The notes below the pieces were generated by a model. It was not told the origin of the DNA, searched no databases, and worked only from the letters and a program-made list of their open reading frames with translations. Of a stretch of DNA of 64,000 nt, positions 19,055 to 30,454 are shown piece by piece. Made by a program: the position numbers and the translations under genes. The stretch's first letter is position 1, and every line of letters starts with the position of its first letter. The DNA comes from Pseudomonadota bacterium (GTDB taxonomy: Bacteria; Pseudomonadota; Gammaproteobacteria; Steroidobacterales; Steroidobacteraceae): NCBI GenBank assembly GCA_018241505.1, contig JAFEDS010000010.1, forward strand, positions 248,001 through 312,000, given 5' to 3'.

Positions 19055-20542
19055 CTACGCCCGTTCCGGCCAACGCCGGACACAAGCCTGTACAGCATCT
19101 TCGATTACCAGGAGCCGGCCCAGTTTCTCCACCGGTACACCGTGCTCAGCCGCCCATTCCGCAGGGGTGCCCGGCTGCAACGCTTCACGTCGCCTGCCCG
19201 GCAGCGCCTTCGCCATCCATGCGGCCACAGCCAGAGTATGGGGGCATCCGTAGGCTTGAAAACGGGCGTCCTTCACAACATCGCCCGCTACGGTCAAATG
19301 AAAGCGAATCCAGGTGTCCTGACCGGGCCCACCCCCCTCACCATGCAATGCTCCGTCGCCACCCGACGGCACTTCAGTGGACGCCGGTGACAACGAACGC
19401 AGACGCCGCACCTCGCGATTCACTGCAGCAATCGCGGTATCTACGTCTGCTTCACTGGTAAAACGCCCTAGGCTAAATCGCAGTGAACTCTGCGCCAATT
19501 GTGTATCCCGGCCCAATGCGCGCAGCACATAGGACGGTTCAGCGGAAGCCGAGTTACAAGCCGACCCTGTAGAGATGGCCAGCTCCGCCAGCCCCATCAC
19601 CAGGCTCTCGCCTTCAACACCCTCAAAGGAAACGTTGAGTACCGCGGGCAGCCGTGACGCGCCTTCTCCATTCAGGTGCACCCCGCCGAGACCCGCAATA
19701 CCAGCCCATAGCCGATCTCGAAACGCACCCAGACGGGGCGCCTCTGCGGGCAGAAGCTCACGCGCCAAAGCACACGCTTCACCCAGCCCCACGACCTGAT
19801 GCGTGGCCAATGTCCCGGGCCGGAGGCCCCGCTCCTGGCCGCCCCCGAACGTCACCGCATGCAGGCGTGGTCGAGCCGAATGGTTGACATACAGGGCGCC
19901 TGCCCCTTTGGGACCGTAAAGCTTATGTCCCGTGAACGAGAGGATATCTACGGGTAACGTGCTGACATCAATCGGGATTTTGCCGACTGCCTGGGCCGCG
20001 TCCGTATGGAAGGTGATGCCTCGCTTGCGGCAAATGGCCCCGATGCCGCCGACGTCCTGAATCACCCCAATCTCGTTGTTCGCAAACATAATGGAAACGA
20101 GAATCGTATCGGGCCGAACGGCGGCCTGGACCGCTTCCGGATCGATTCGGCCGGAGCGATCAGGCGTGAGGTACGTGACCGAAAACCCCTCTTTCTCCAG
20201 GCGCTTACACGGATCCAGCACTGCTTTGTGCTCGGTCCGCGAAGTCACTATGTGACGACCGCGATCGCCATTGGAGCGGGCAATGCCCAGCACGGCCAGG
20301 TTGTTCGACTCCGTCGCCCCGGAAGTAAAAATGATCTCGTCCGGCTGGGCGGACAAAAGCGCAGCCACTTGGGCGCGCGCCTCATCGACCCGAACAGCGG
20401 CGCGGCGTCCGAACACATGCGTCGCCGACCCCGAATTGCCGAAATCACCGTCGGGGCCCATGCAAGTGGTCATGGCCCGCACGACGGCCGGATCAACTGG
20501 CGTGGTGGCTGCGTAGTCGAGATAGATGACGTCACTTTGCAC
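19055..20542 (-). CDS. iscS: Cysteine desulfurase fused to an IscU-like domain
   Basis: Residues 1-380 are a cysteine desulfurase that takes sulfur from cysteine for Fe-S clusters. H105, D181, PLP-lysine K207 (TGHKLYG) and active-site C329 (GSACNSAS) are present. After a Ser/Gly-rich linker (residues 384-408), residues 410-490 resemble IscU: WIRFHLTVAG, DARFQAYGCPHTLA and a final VIEDAVQACV like the IscU LAEDAIKAA helix. Only C433 of the three IscU scaffold cysteines remains. The protein is about 495 residues against the usual 404. Its start overlaps the end of trmJ, and iscA follows. iscR is missing. Confidence 0.9.
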   Translation of the reverse strand: MQSDVIYLDYAATTPVDPAVVRAMTTCMGPDGDFGNSGSATHVFGRRAAVRVDEARAQVAALLSAQPDEIIFTSGATESNNLAVLGIARSNGDRGRHIVTSRTEHKAVLDPCKRLEKEGFSVTYLTPDRSGRIDPEAVQAAVRPDTILVSIMFANNEIGVIQDVGGIGAICRKRGITFHTDAAQAVGKIPIDVSTLPVDILSFTGHKLYGPKGAGALYVNHSARPRLHAVTFGGGQERGLRPGTLATHQVVGLGEACALARELLPAEAPRLGAFRDRLWAGIAGLGGVHLNGEGASRLPAVLNVSFEGVEGESLVMGLAELAISTGSACNSASAEPSYVLRALGRDTQLAQSSLRFSLGRFTSEADVDTAIAAVNREVRRLRSLSPASTEVPSGGDGALHGEGGGPGQDTWIRFHLTVAGDVVKDARFQAYGCPHTLAVAAWMAKALPGRRREALQPGTPAEWAAEHGVPVEKLGRLLVIEDAVQACVRRWPERA

Positions 20543-21278
20543 CGTCGTTTCCTCCCGCGCGCCGTCTACGGGCCTGAACAGCGGTCAGCAGCCCACGCAC
20601 AATATTGGCCTCGTTCTGATCGAGCTCCGCCCGCTGGAGAAAACGTCTGATGCGTGCCATCAAATTGGTACCGCTTTGAGTCCGGTCGCGGAATTCCACT
20701 TCCTCCATCACCTGCGCCAAATGCGCGTACAGATGCTCCATCTGCTCGGGAGTTGCCAACGGCACTTCAGTCGGCAGCGGCACGACCTTAGCTCCCCGAG
20801 CACGAAACAGCTCGTACGAAACGAGTTGCACCGCCATAGCGAGATTCAGCGATAAATAAGCCTGATTCGCGGGAATCCGGATCAGGACGTGCGCTGAATC
20901 AATGTCATCGTTCGTGAGACCCGTACGCTCCGCCCCGAATAGCACCGCAGCGGGCGAACGACGCGCTTCAGCAACGATGCGCTCCGCCGCGTCGCGCACA
21001 TCGACCACGCGGAAATTCTGGTCGCGATCACGCGAAGTGGTCGCGGCGACAAAACCGCAGCCATCGAGGCCCTGAGCGAGCGTGTCGACTACACGGGCAC
21101 GTTCGAGGATGTCATCTGCGCCTGATGCACGTGCGGTGGCTTCCGCGTGCGGAAACTGCTTCGGACGCACGAGGACCAGCTCTTCGAGTGCCATGTTCTT
21201 CATGGCACGCGCTACCGCCCCGATATTTCCCGGGTGCGAAGGTTCGACCAGAACGATACGAATGTTGGGCGACATCAA
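20532..21278 (-). CDS. trmJ: tRNA (cytidine/uridine-2'-O-)-methyltransferase TrmJ
   Basis: A SPOUT-family enzyme that 2'-O-methylates position 32 of tRNAs. The 248 residues begin IRIVLVEPSHPGNIGAVARA and include LFGAERTGL and the C-terminal IPANQAYLSLNLAMAVQL, which form the SAM-binding knot. A helical C-terminal extension ends Arg-rich. It overlaps the iscS start by 11 bases, so the two are coupled. It is divergent from suhB with 44 bases between starts, as in many gammaproteobacteria. Confidence 0.94.
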   Translation of the reverse strand: MMSPNIRIVLVEPSHPGNIGAVARAMKNMALEELVLVRPKQFPHAEATARASGADDILERARVVDTLAQGLDGCGFVAATTSRDRDQNFRVVDVRDAAERIVAEARRSPAAVLFGAERTGLTNDDIDSAHVLIRIPANQAYLSLNLAMAVQLVSYELFRARGAKVVPLPTEVPLATPEQMEHLYAHLAQVMEEVEFRDRTQSGTNLMARIRRFLQRAELDQNEANIVRGLLTAVQARRRRAGGNDGAK

Positions 21279-21322
21279 TCTGCTACGATTCGTTGATTGC
21301 TTTCCGCTGAGCTCATTTTACC

Positions 21323-22123
21323 GTGCATGCGCTTCTTAATATCGCCGTCAAGGCCGCCCGTGCCGCCGGCGAAGTCATTGTCCGTAGCCTCAACCGCCTC
21401 GAGTCCCTGACGATTACGTCGAAGGGACGCAACGACTTCGTCAGCGAGGTCGATCATGCGGCCGAGGCGGAGATCATCAAGGTTATCCGCAAGAACTACC
21501 CCAGCCACGCCTTTCTGGCCGAGGAAAGCGGCCGGACCGGCGAAAGCGACACGATCTGGATCATCGACCCGCTCGACGGAACAACGAACTTCCTGCACGG
21601 CTTTCCGACTTTCGCAGTGTCGATCGCGTGTCAGATTAAGGGCAAGCTGGAGCATGGCGTCGTATACGATCCCATGAGCCAGGAGCTTTTCACGGCCTCG
21701 CGTGGCGGTGGCGCGCACCTCGACAACCGACGCATTCGCGTCAGCAAGCAACGCGGCCTCGAAGGTGCCCTCATCGGCACCGGTTTTCCATATCGCGCCA
21801 ACGCGAAATATCTCGACTCGTATCTCCTGATGCTTCGTGCAGTGATGGAGCATACCGCGGGCGTCCGTCGTCCCGGTTCCGCCGCGCTCGACTTGGCTTA
21901 TGTCGCAGCGGGAAGAACTGATGCGTTCTGGGAGATTGGACTGGCACCTTGGGATACAGCGGCCGGAACTTTGCTGATTCAAGAAGCGGGCGGACGCATT
22001 GGTACACTCACGGGCGGTGAATATACGCAGGGAGGGAACGTACTCGCGGGCTCTCCCAAAGTTTACGCAGCTCTGGTCGAGTTATTGAACCCGCACATTC
22101 CACAGGAGTTGCGCGAAGGCTGA
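21323..22123 (+). CDS. suhB: Inositol-1-monophosphatase SuhB
   Basis: A magnesium-dependent phosphatase that also serves as a transcription antitermination factor for rRNA operons in E. coli. The 266 residues show metal ligands in AEESG (about 66-70), IDPLDGTTNFLHGFP (81-95) and WDTAAGTLLIQEAGG. The only sensible start is GTG at 21323, giving MHALLNIAVKAARAAG, which matches E. coli SuhB. It is divergent from trmJ. Confidence 0.96.
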   Translation: MHALLNIAVKAARAAGEVIVRSLNRLESLTITSKGRNDFVSEVDHAAEAEIIKVIRKNYPSHAFLAEESGRTGESDTIWIIDPLDGTTNFLHGFPTFAVSIACQIKGKLEHGVVYDPMSQELFTASRGGGAHLDNRRIRVSKQRGLEGALIGTGFPYRANAKYLDSYLLMLRAVMEHTAGVRRPGSAALDLAYVAAGRTDAFWEIGLAPWDTAAGTLLIQEAGGRIGTLTGGEYTQGGNVLAGSPKVYAALVELLNPHIPQELREG

Positions 22124-22169
22124 AGTTCCTCCAGAGTCCGGCCAACGAATTTTTGGGGGTTTCAGGTTA

Positions 22170-23648
22170 ATGGCTAACCAGCTTTTTGCCACCAAATCAC
22201 TTTCCGATCTGCACGCCGACGACTCGAGTGGTCCGAAGCTCAAACGGGTCCTTTCAGCAACAGCGCTGACCGCGCTCGGCATCGGCGGCATCATCGGAAC
22301 GGGAATCTTCGTTCTGACCGGTGTCGCGGCCGCCAACCACGCCGGTCCCGCGCTTGCTCTCGCCTTCATCATCGCCGGTTTCGGTTGCACGCTCGCGGGA
22401 CTGTGCTACGCGGAGTTTGCCGCGATGATTCCCGTGTCCGGCAGCGCGTATTCCTACTCATATGCAACTCTCGGCGAAGGTATAGCCTGGTTCATTGGCT
22501 GGAACCTGGTGCTCGAGTATCTGTTTGCCGTGGCCACCGTGTCGGTCGGGTGGTCGGGCTATCTGGTCAGTCTGCTCGATCATGCGGGATTGCATCTGCC
22601 GACCGCGTTCACCTCGGCTCCGTTTGCCAAGGGTGCAGGCGATCTCGACATCGTACGCACCGGTGCCATCATCAACGTTCCCGCGATGGCGATTGTGTCG
22701 GCCCTGACGGTGATCTGTTATGTCGGCATCCGCCAGTCCTCCGGATTCAACACGGTCATCGTCGCCATCAAGGTGACAGTGGTCCTGTTGTTCATCGCCT
22801 TCGGCGTGGGTTACATCAACACCGCCAACTGGCATCCGTTCATTCCGGAGAATGTTGCTCCCGGCAAGTACGGCTGGAGCGGCCTGCTGAAAGCCTCCGG
22901 CGTCATCTTCTTTGCCTACATCGGCTTTGATGCCATCTCCACGGCGGCGCAGGAGACGAAAAATCCACAACGCGACATGCCGATCGGCATCCTCAGCAGC
23001 CTGGTCATCTGCACGATTCTGTACGTAGTCACGGCCCTGGTATTGACCGGAATGGTCAACTACACGCAGCTCAACGTTTCCGCACCTGTGGCGCTGGCCG
23101 TGGATACCTATCCCGCCCTGTCCTGGTTGGGTTTCTGGATCAAGCTCGGAGCCCTGGCCGGCATGACCTCGGTCATGTTGGTCATGACCCTCGCGCAGGC
23201 GCGTATTTTCCTGGCCATGGCCCGCGATGGCCTGATCTGGAAGTCGTTCGCGAAAGTCCACCCGAAGTTCCATACCCCGAGCACCGGCACGGTCGTGACC
23301 GGCATCGCCGCAGCTCTCATCGGCGGTTTGTTTCCGGTGGGCATCCTGGGCGAGATGGTGTCGATCGGCACGCTGGCCGCGTTTGTCACCGTGTGCATCG
23401 GAGTGTTGGTGCTTCGGCGCACGCGACCGGACCTCCAGCGGCCGTTCAAGACGCCCTACCCGTGGTTCACCTGCATCGTCGGCGCAATCGTTTGTTTCGC
23501 GATGATGGTAGGACTGGGTGTGGGTACGTGGATCCGACTGGTCGTCTGGACCATCATCGGCTTCATCATCTACGCGCTGTACGGCTACAAGAACAGCCGC
23601 CTGCATCGCGCGAACGGCGAACGCAGCCCGGCCAGCGCCACGCGCTAG
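22170..23648 (+). CDS. APC-family amino acid permease (cationic amino acid transporter type)
   Basis: A 492-residue inner-membrane transporter with about 12 spans. The family signatures GIGGIIGTGIFVLTG (residues 36-50), a proline/Ser-rich IPVSGSAYSY in span 3, and FFAYIGFDAISTAAQETKNPQRD are visible. This is the pattern of CAT/YfnA-like permeases that carry a broad set of amino acids. A weak AGG ribosome site precedes ATG 22170. It is alone in its direction, between suhB and terC. The substrate cannot be told from sequence. Confidence 0.9.
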   Translation: MANQLFATKSLSDLHADDSSGPKLKRVLSATALTALGIGGIIGTGIFVLTGVAAANHAGPALALAFIIAGFGCTLAGLCYAEFAAMIPVSGSAYSYSYATLGEGIAWFIGWNLVLEYLFAVATVSVGWSGYLVSLLDHAGLHLPTAFTSAPFAKGAGDLDIVRTGAIINVPAMAIVSALTVICYVGIRQSSGFNTVIVAIKVTVVLLFIAFGVGYINTANWHPFIPENVAPGKYGWSGLLKASGVIFFAYIGFDAISTAAQETKNPQRDMPIGILSSLVICTILYVVTALVLTGMVNYTQLNVSAPVALAVDTYPALSWLGFWIKLGALAGMTSVMLVMTLAQARIFLAMARDGLIWKSFAKVHPKFHTPSTGTVVTGIAAALIGGLFPVGILGEMVSIGTLAAFVTVCIGVLVLRRTRPDLQRPFKTPYPWFTCIVGAIVCFAMMVGLGVGTWIRLVVWTIIGFIIYALYGYKNSRLHRANGERSPASATR

Positions 23649-23666
23649 GCGCTAGGCGCGCCGAAG

Positions 23667-24416
23667 CTAACCGCCGTCGGCCTCGTCGACCTTCTTTTTG
23701 GAATCGAGCAAGCGGCGCAGTCGGATGTTGACCATCTCGACTGCGACCGCGAAGGCCATGGCGAAGTACAGGTAACCCTTCGGAATATCAAAGTGCACGG
23801 CTTCCGCTATCAGCGCGACGCCGATGAGAATCAGGAACGACAGCGCCAGCACCTTGATGGTCGGGTGGCGTTCAATGAATGCCCCGACCGCCTTCGATAC
23901 CCACATCATCACCAGGATTGCCGCAATGATGGCGGCAATCATGATTGAGATGTCCTTCGCCAGGCCCACCGCCGTAAATACCGAATCGAGCGAGAACACG
24001 ATGTCAATGACGGCGATCTGAATCACCGTCATTACAAAGCCCGAATACGCCCGCCCAGACTGGTTGTGGCTCTTGCCCGCCCCCTCCATGGCCTGGTGAA
24101 TCTCGAGCACGCTCTTCATGAGCAGAAACAGGCCACCGATAAAAAGAATCAGATCCCGGCCGGTGACTGCCTGCTCGCCAACATGGAACCAGGGCGTCGT
24201 CAGCCTCGTCAGCCAGACGATCGAATACAACAGTGCGATACGCGTAGCCATGGCCAGCGTGAGGCCCGTGATACGGGCCGTCTCCTGGCGCGCCGGCGGC
24301 AGCCGCCCCACCAGGATCGCAATGAAGATCAGGTTGTCGATGCCGAGAACGATCTCGAGCAGCGCGAGCGTAATAAACGCCAACCAGGTCTGGGGATCGG
24401 CGAGGAACTCCATCAT
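23667..24416 (-). CDS. TerC family integral membrane protein
   Basis: A 249-residue protein with about seven membrane spans and the TerC signature acids: LEIVLGIDNLIF near residue 20 and IDIVFSLDSVFTAVG near residue 133. Members are implicated in tellurite resistance or in manganese export that supplies metal to exported enzymes; which one applies here is not visible. It ends 18 bases from the convergent permease gene and starts just after secF. Confidence 0.88.
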   Translation of the reverse strand: MMEFLADPQTWLAFITLALLEIVLGIDNLIFIAILVGRLPPARQETARITGLTLAMATRIALLYSIVWLTRLTTPWFHVGEQAVTGRDLILFIGGLFLLMKSVLEIHQAMEGAGKSHNQSGRAYSGFVMTVIQIAVIDIVFSLDSVFTAVGLAKDISIMIAAIIAAILVMMWVSKAVGAFIERHPTIKVLALSFLILIGVALIAEAVHFDIPKGYLYFAMAFAVAVEMVNIRLRRLLDSKKKVDEADGG

Positions 24417-24440
24417 GACCGTCAGCGCGACCGGCCGCGG

Positions 24441-25376
24441 TTAGGGCAGGTGATCAACAGCCGCCTTTTTCTCGGATGGGAACACGTGTTCTGCGGTCAA
24501 CCCGCAGTCGAGCGCAATGGCACTCGAGATGTAAATGGACGAGTACGTGCCGGCCACGATACCGATCATCAACGCTTCGGAAAAACCGCGCAGCACCGGG
24601 CCACCCAGGAACAGCAACGCCACCACCACAATCGACGTCACGACCTTCGTCATGATCGTTCGCGACAGAGTCTGGTTGATTGACAGGTCCAGCACGACAT
24701 CGGAAGCCATGCGCCGATTGGTTTCCAACCGCTCACGAATTCGATCAAACACGACGACGGTGTCATTCAGTGAGTAACCGATGACGGCCAGGATCGCCGC
24801 GACCACCGCCAGATCGAATGACGTCTGCGTAATGGAGAAAATGCCCAGGACGAGGACGGGGTCGTGTATGACGGCCAGGATGGCGCCCAACGACAGCCGC
24901 CACGTGTGGAACCGGAAGGCGATGTAGAAGCCGATGAGCAACAAAGTGAAGAACAACGCCCAGGTGGCGCTGTTTCTCAACTCGTTACCGACCTGTGGAC
25001 CTACCACCTCGACCTGCTTCACCTGGACGCTCGGGTCGACAGCCTTCAGCGCGCCCTCGATCTTGTCCCGGATCACTTTTGAGCTCTGACCGGCATCGGG
25101 CGGCAGGCGAACGGTGACATCGCGCGACGAACCGAAGGTGGTCACTTGCGGCTCCTTGAAGCCGGCATCAGTGAGCTTGGTGCGCACCGCATCCACGTTC
25201 GCCGCCTGGGCAAACGAGGCCGTCGCGCTGATACCACCCGTAAAGTCGATGCCGAGATTCAAGCCCCGGGTCGCAAACGACACCACGGAACCGATCATCA
25301 GGATGGCCGACAGCGTGTACCACACCTTGCGTGTGGCCATGAAAGGGAACTTGGTTTCGCCTTTGAAAAATTCCAC
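24441..25376 (-). CDS. secF: Protein translocase subunit SecF
   Basis: Inner-membrane partner of SecD that uses the proton gradient to finish protein export. The 311 residues have six spans. They include the first periplasmic domain after GLNLGIDFTGG and the conserved VIGYSLNDTVVVFDRIRE in span 4-5, followed by SINQTLSRTIMTKVVT. It begins 11 bases after secD on the same strand, in a secD-secF pair downstream of yajC. Confidence 0.97.
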   Translation of the reverse strand: MEFFKGETKFPFMATRKVWYTLSAILMIGSVVSFATRGLNLGIDFTGGISATASFAQAANVDAVRTKLTDAGFKEPQVTTFGSSRDVTVRLPPDAGQSSKVIRDKIEGALKAVDPSVQVKQVEVVGPQVGNELRNSATWALFFTLLLIGFYIAFRFHTWRLSLGAILAVIHDPVLVLGIFSITQTSFDLAVVAAILAVIGYSLNDTVVVFDRIRERLETNRRMASDVVLDLSINQTLSRTIMTKVVTSIVVVALLFLGGPVLRGFSEALMIGIVAGTYSSIYISSAIALDCGLTAEHVFPSEKKAAVDHLP

Positions 25377-25387
25377 GCGTGCCTACC

Positions 25388-27256
25388 TCAGATCGATAGG
25401 CGGGTCAGCTTGCGCTTGCCGCCGTACAACAATGTAATCAGGGCACGGCTTCCCATGAGCGCCGTGAACAGGGACGTTGCAATTCCCAAGGTCAACACAA
25501 TGGCAAAGCCGCGGATCGGGCCCGTGCCGAACACCCACAGAACGACACCCGCGATCAACGTGGTGACGTTGGAGTCGGCGATGGCGGAAAATGCCTTTTC
25601 GAAGCCTGCGCGGATCGCGGCCTGAGGTGACACACCTTTGCGCACCTCTTCACGAATGCGCTCATAGATCAGCACGTTCGCATCGACCGCCATACCGACA
25701 GTCAGGATGATGCCCGCGATACCCGGCAACGACAGCGAGGCGCGCATCATCGACAGCAATGCCGTGAGCAACACCACGTTGGCGAGCAACACGAGGTCGG
25801 CCACGAGCCCGAAGGCGCGATAGTAGATGGCCATGAACACAAACACGCCGGCCATGCCGATAATCAGCGCGTTGATGCCCTTGTCGATATTTTCCTTACC
25901 CACGCTCGGACCGACGACCCGCTCTTCGACAGGATAGATCGGTGTCGACAGCGATCCGGAACGCAACAGCAGCGCGAGCTCACGGGCCTCGCCGGCCTGC
26001 AGTCCCGTAATCTGGAACTGGTTGCTGAAAATACCCTGGATGGTCGCGTCGTTGATCACCTGTTCGTCGGTGACGTCCTTCGTGACTTCCTTGCCGTTGA
26101 CCGTGGAGGTCTCGCGGCGCTTCTCAATCAACACCACGGCCATGCGCTTCTTGAGGTTGGCCCGGGTCGTCTTCAACATCGCGTCGCCGGCACGCGAATC
26201 CAGGCGCAGTGACACCGCAGGACCTTCCTGAGTCTGGGTGCTGGTTGCGTTGGTCAATTGGTCGCCGGTCGCGATGATTTCGCGCTTGAGCAGGATCGGG
26301 CGGCCCATGCGCGTGTGCGTGTACAGTTTCGAGCCCAGCGGCGCGTGACCGCTGGCCGCCGCCTCAAATGCGCTGTTGGTCATGTCTTCGAGGCGGAACT
26401 CGAGACTGGCGACCTTGCCCAGGATGGCAACCACCTCGGCTGAATTCTGCACGCCCGGCAACTGCACGTTGATGCGATCCACGCCCTGGCGCTGCACGAT
26501 CGGCTCGGACACGCCCAGCTCGTTCACGCGATTGCGCATGGTCGTAATGACCTGCTGAATGGCGTAGTCCTGTCGCTCCTTGATTTGCGCGGCGCTCAGA
26601 GTTGCAACAATGGCGGAGCCGCTGGGCAGCGACTCGACCGACTGGCTGACGCCCTGCAGCGGCTGAGTGAGGGCGGTGCGAGCCGCACCCACATCCGACT
26701 CGGCCGGCAGCACGATGCGGATTGCATTCGGTTGATCGCCACTGTTGGTGACGACACTGACATCCTTGAACTGGATGTTGGCGGTCGAAAGTGCCCGGCG
26801 GGCGTCCTGCGCATAGCCTTCGAGGTACTGGCTGACCGAGCCTTTGACATCAACCTGGTACAACAGATAGAGGCCACCCCGCAAATCCAGGCCCAGCGGC
26901 ATCGGCCGCAAACCCAGCTTGCGGAAGAACTCCGGCGCACGGGACGCGAACGACATCGCCGTGTTGTAGTCCTGGTAGTGCTCCTTGATGGCGTCGCGCG
27001 CCTTCAACTGCTCACCGACGCTATCGAAACGAAGCATCAGGTTTTCGCCGTCGACATAGCCTTTTTCGACGTTGACCTTCTGATCCTTCAGATAGCTGGA
27101 AATCGGCGCGAGATCAGCGTCCTTCAAAGCGACGTGATCCTTGCGAGCAATCTGCAGCGCCGGATCGTCGCCGAACACATTTGGCAACGCGAACAGAAGG
27201 CTCAGCAGCAGGACCACTGCAACGAGGATGTATTTCCAACGGGCGTATTCGAGCAT
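25388..27256 (-). CDS. secD: Protein translocase subunit SecD
   Basis: Export motor subunit paired with SecF. The 622 residues contain an N-terminal span, the large periplasmic P1 domain (LGLDLRGGLYLLYQVD is at its start), and the C-terminal six-span RND-like core. That core has IAGIILTVGMAVDANVLIYERIREE and GFEKAFSAIADSNVTTLI, the proton-relay and export motifs. It starts three bases after yajC. The tgt-yajC-secD-secF order is standard. Confidence 0.97.
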   Translation of the reverse strand: MLEYARWKYILVAVVLLLSLLFALPNVFGDDPALQIARKDHVALKDADLAPISSYLKDQKVNVEKGYVDGENLMLRFDSVGEQLKARDAIKEHYQDYNTAMSFASRAPEFFRKLGLRPMPLGLDLRGGLYLLYQVDVKGSVSQYLEGYAQDARRALSTANIQFKDVSVVTNSGDQPNAIRIVLPAESDVGAARTALTQPLQGVSQSVESLPSGSAIVATLSAAQIKERQDYAIQQVITTMRNRVNELGVSEPIVQRQGVDRINVQLPGVQNSAEVVAILGKVASLEFRLEDMTNSAFEAAASGHAPLGSKLYTHTRMGRPILLKREIIATGDQLTNATSTQTQEGPAVSLRLDSRAGDAMLKTTRANLKKRMAVVLIEKRRETSTVNGKEVTKDVTDEQVINDATIQGIFSNQFQITGLQAGEARELALLLRSGSLSTPIYPVEERVVGPSVGKENIDKGINALIIGMAGVFVFMAIYYRAFGLVADLVLLANVVLLTALLSMMRASLSLPGIAGIILTVGMAVDANVLIYERIREEVRKGVSPQAAIRAGFEKAFSAIADSNVTTLIAGVVLWVFGTGPIRGFAIVLTLGIATSLFTALMGSRALITLLYGGKRKLTRLSI

Positions 27257-27259
27257 GGT

Positions 27260-27592
27260 TCAAGCGCTTTTCAGCGTACCCTTGGGCATCAGCGAGGCAA
27301 TCTGGAACTTTTGCACCTTCACCCGGACGCCATCGGCAATCTCGAGCGTGAGAAAGGTGTCGCCAACTTCGACGACCTTACCGAGCAGACCTCCAGTCGT
27401 AACGACCTCGTCACCGGCTGCGAGTTTCTGCAGCAGCGCCTGATGTTCTTTCGCCTTCTTCTGCTGCGGGCGAATCAGGAGGAAGTAGAAGATGACGATG
27501 AAGACCACCATCATCAGCAGCGGCGCTATGCCGCCACCAGGTCCGGGCGCGCCACCAGCCTGTGCCCAGGCATCAGGAATCAATGCATTCAT
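27260..27592 (-). CDS. yajC: Preprotein translocase subunit YajC
   Basis: A small single-span protein found in the SecDF-YajC complex. Of 110 residues, residues 22-42 form the membrane span (IAPLLMMVVFIVIFYFLLI), followed by the family's RPQQKKAKEHQALLQKL and the C-terminal GDEVVTTGGLLGKV and EIADGVRVKVQK segments. It lies 63 bases from tgt and just before secD. Confidence 0.95.
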   Translation of the reverse strand: MNALIPDAWAQAGGAPGPGGGIAPLLMMVVFIVIFYFLLIRPQQKKAKEHQALLQKLAAGDEVVTTGGLLGKVVEVGDTFLTLEIADGVRVKVQKFQIASLMPKGTLKSA

Positions 27593-27655
27593 GCACTCAC
27601 CTTGGTCGGAAAAGCTTCGCCCAGCGAGGGGGCCCGGGGAAGCGAAGGGGCGGCA

Positions 27656-30117
<2,462 letters not shown>

Positions 30118-30454
30118 GGTATTGGAATCGCCGGGCGAGTGCTGGCCGCCTGCCCAATGCCACCTGGCCGGTGGTTGCCCAACCCGCGCTCGGCCGGCAT
30201 CGTTCGGTGGCGCTGCACCTGCCCGTTAGCGCAGCGCTACCCGGTCATACGGTACTGCCGGCCCGCACGAGTAGTGCCCGGCCGCGCGCTGCTGTGCAGC
30301 CGCGCGATGCTTACCGGCCATCTCAGCCTAGCCGATGGTGCTACTCCGGACTGCGGTGTGACCGGCGAACCAGTGCGGCACGCGGCCGGCCTCGACGCCC
30401 TCGGACGGCGCGGGGAATCTCGCCGCACCAGAACTGCGGCGGTTGGCGGCGACG
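30118..30454. other. Intergenic region between the PDZ gene and queA
   Basis: 337 bases with no convincing gene. It must hold the queA promoter, but none stands out. A perfect eight-base stem GCGGCGAC/GTCGCCGC at 30446-30453 and 30459-30466 encloses the stop codon of the PDZ gene in its loop and may mark the end of that transcript. No T-run follows on the minus strand. Confidence 0.4.

Noticed and set aside
22458-23606. Minus-strand open frame of 382 codons inside the permease
   Set aside because: Composition is His/Asp/Gln/Arg, typical of the reverse reading of a hydrophobic membrane protein gene.
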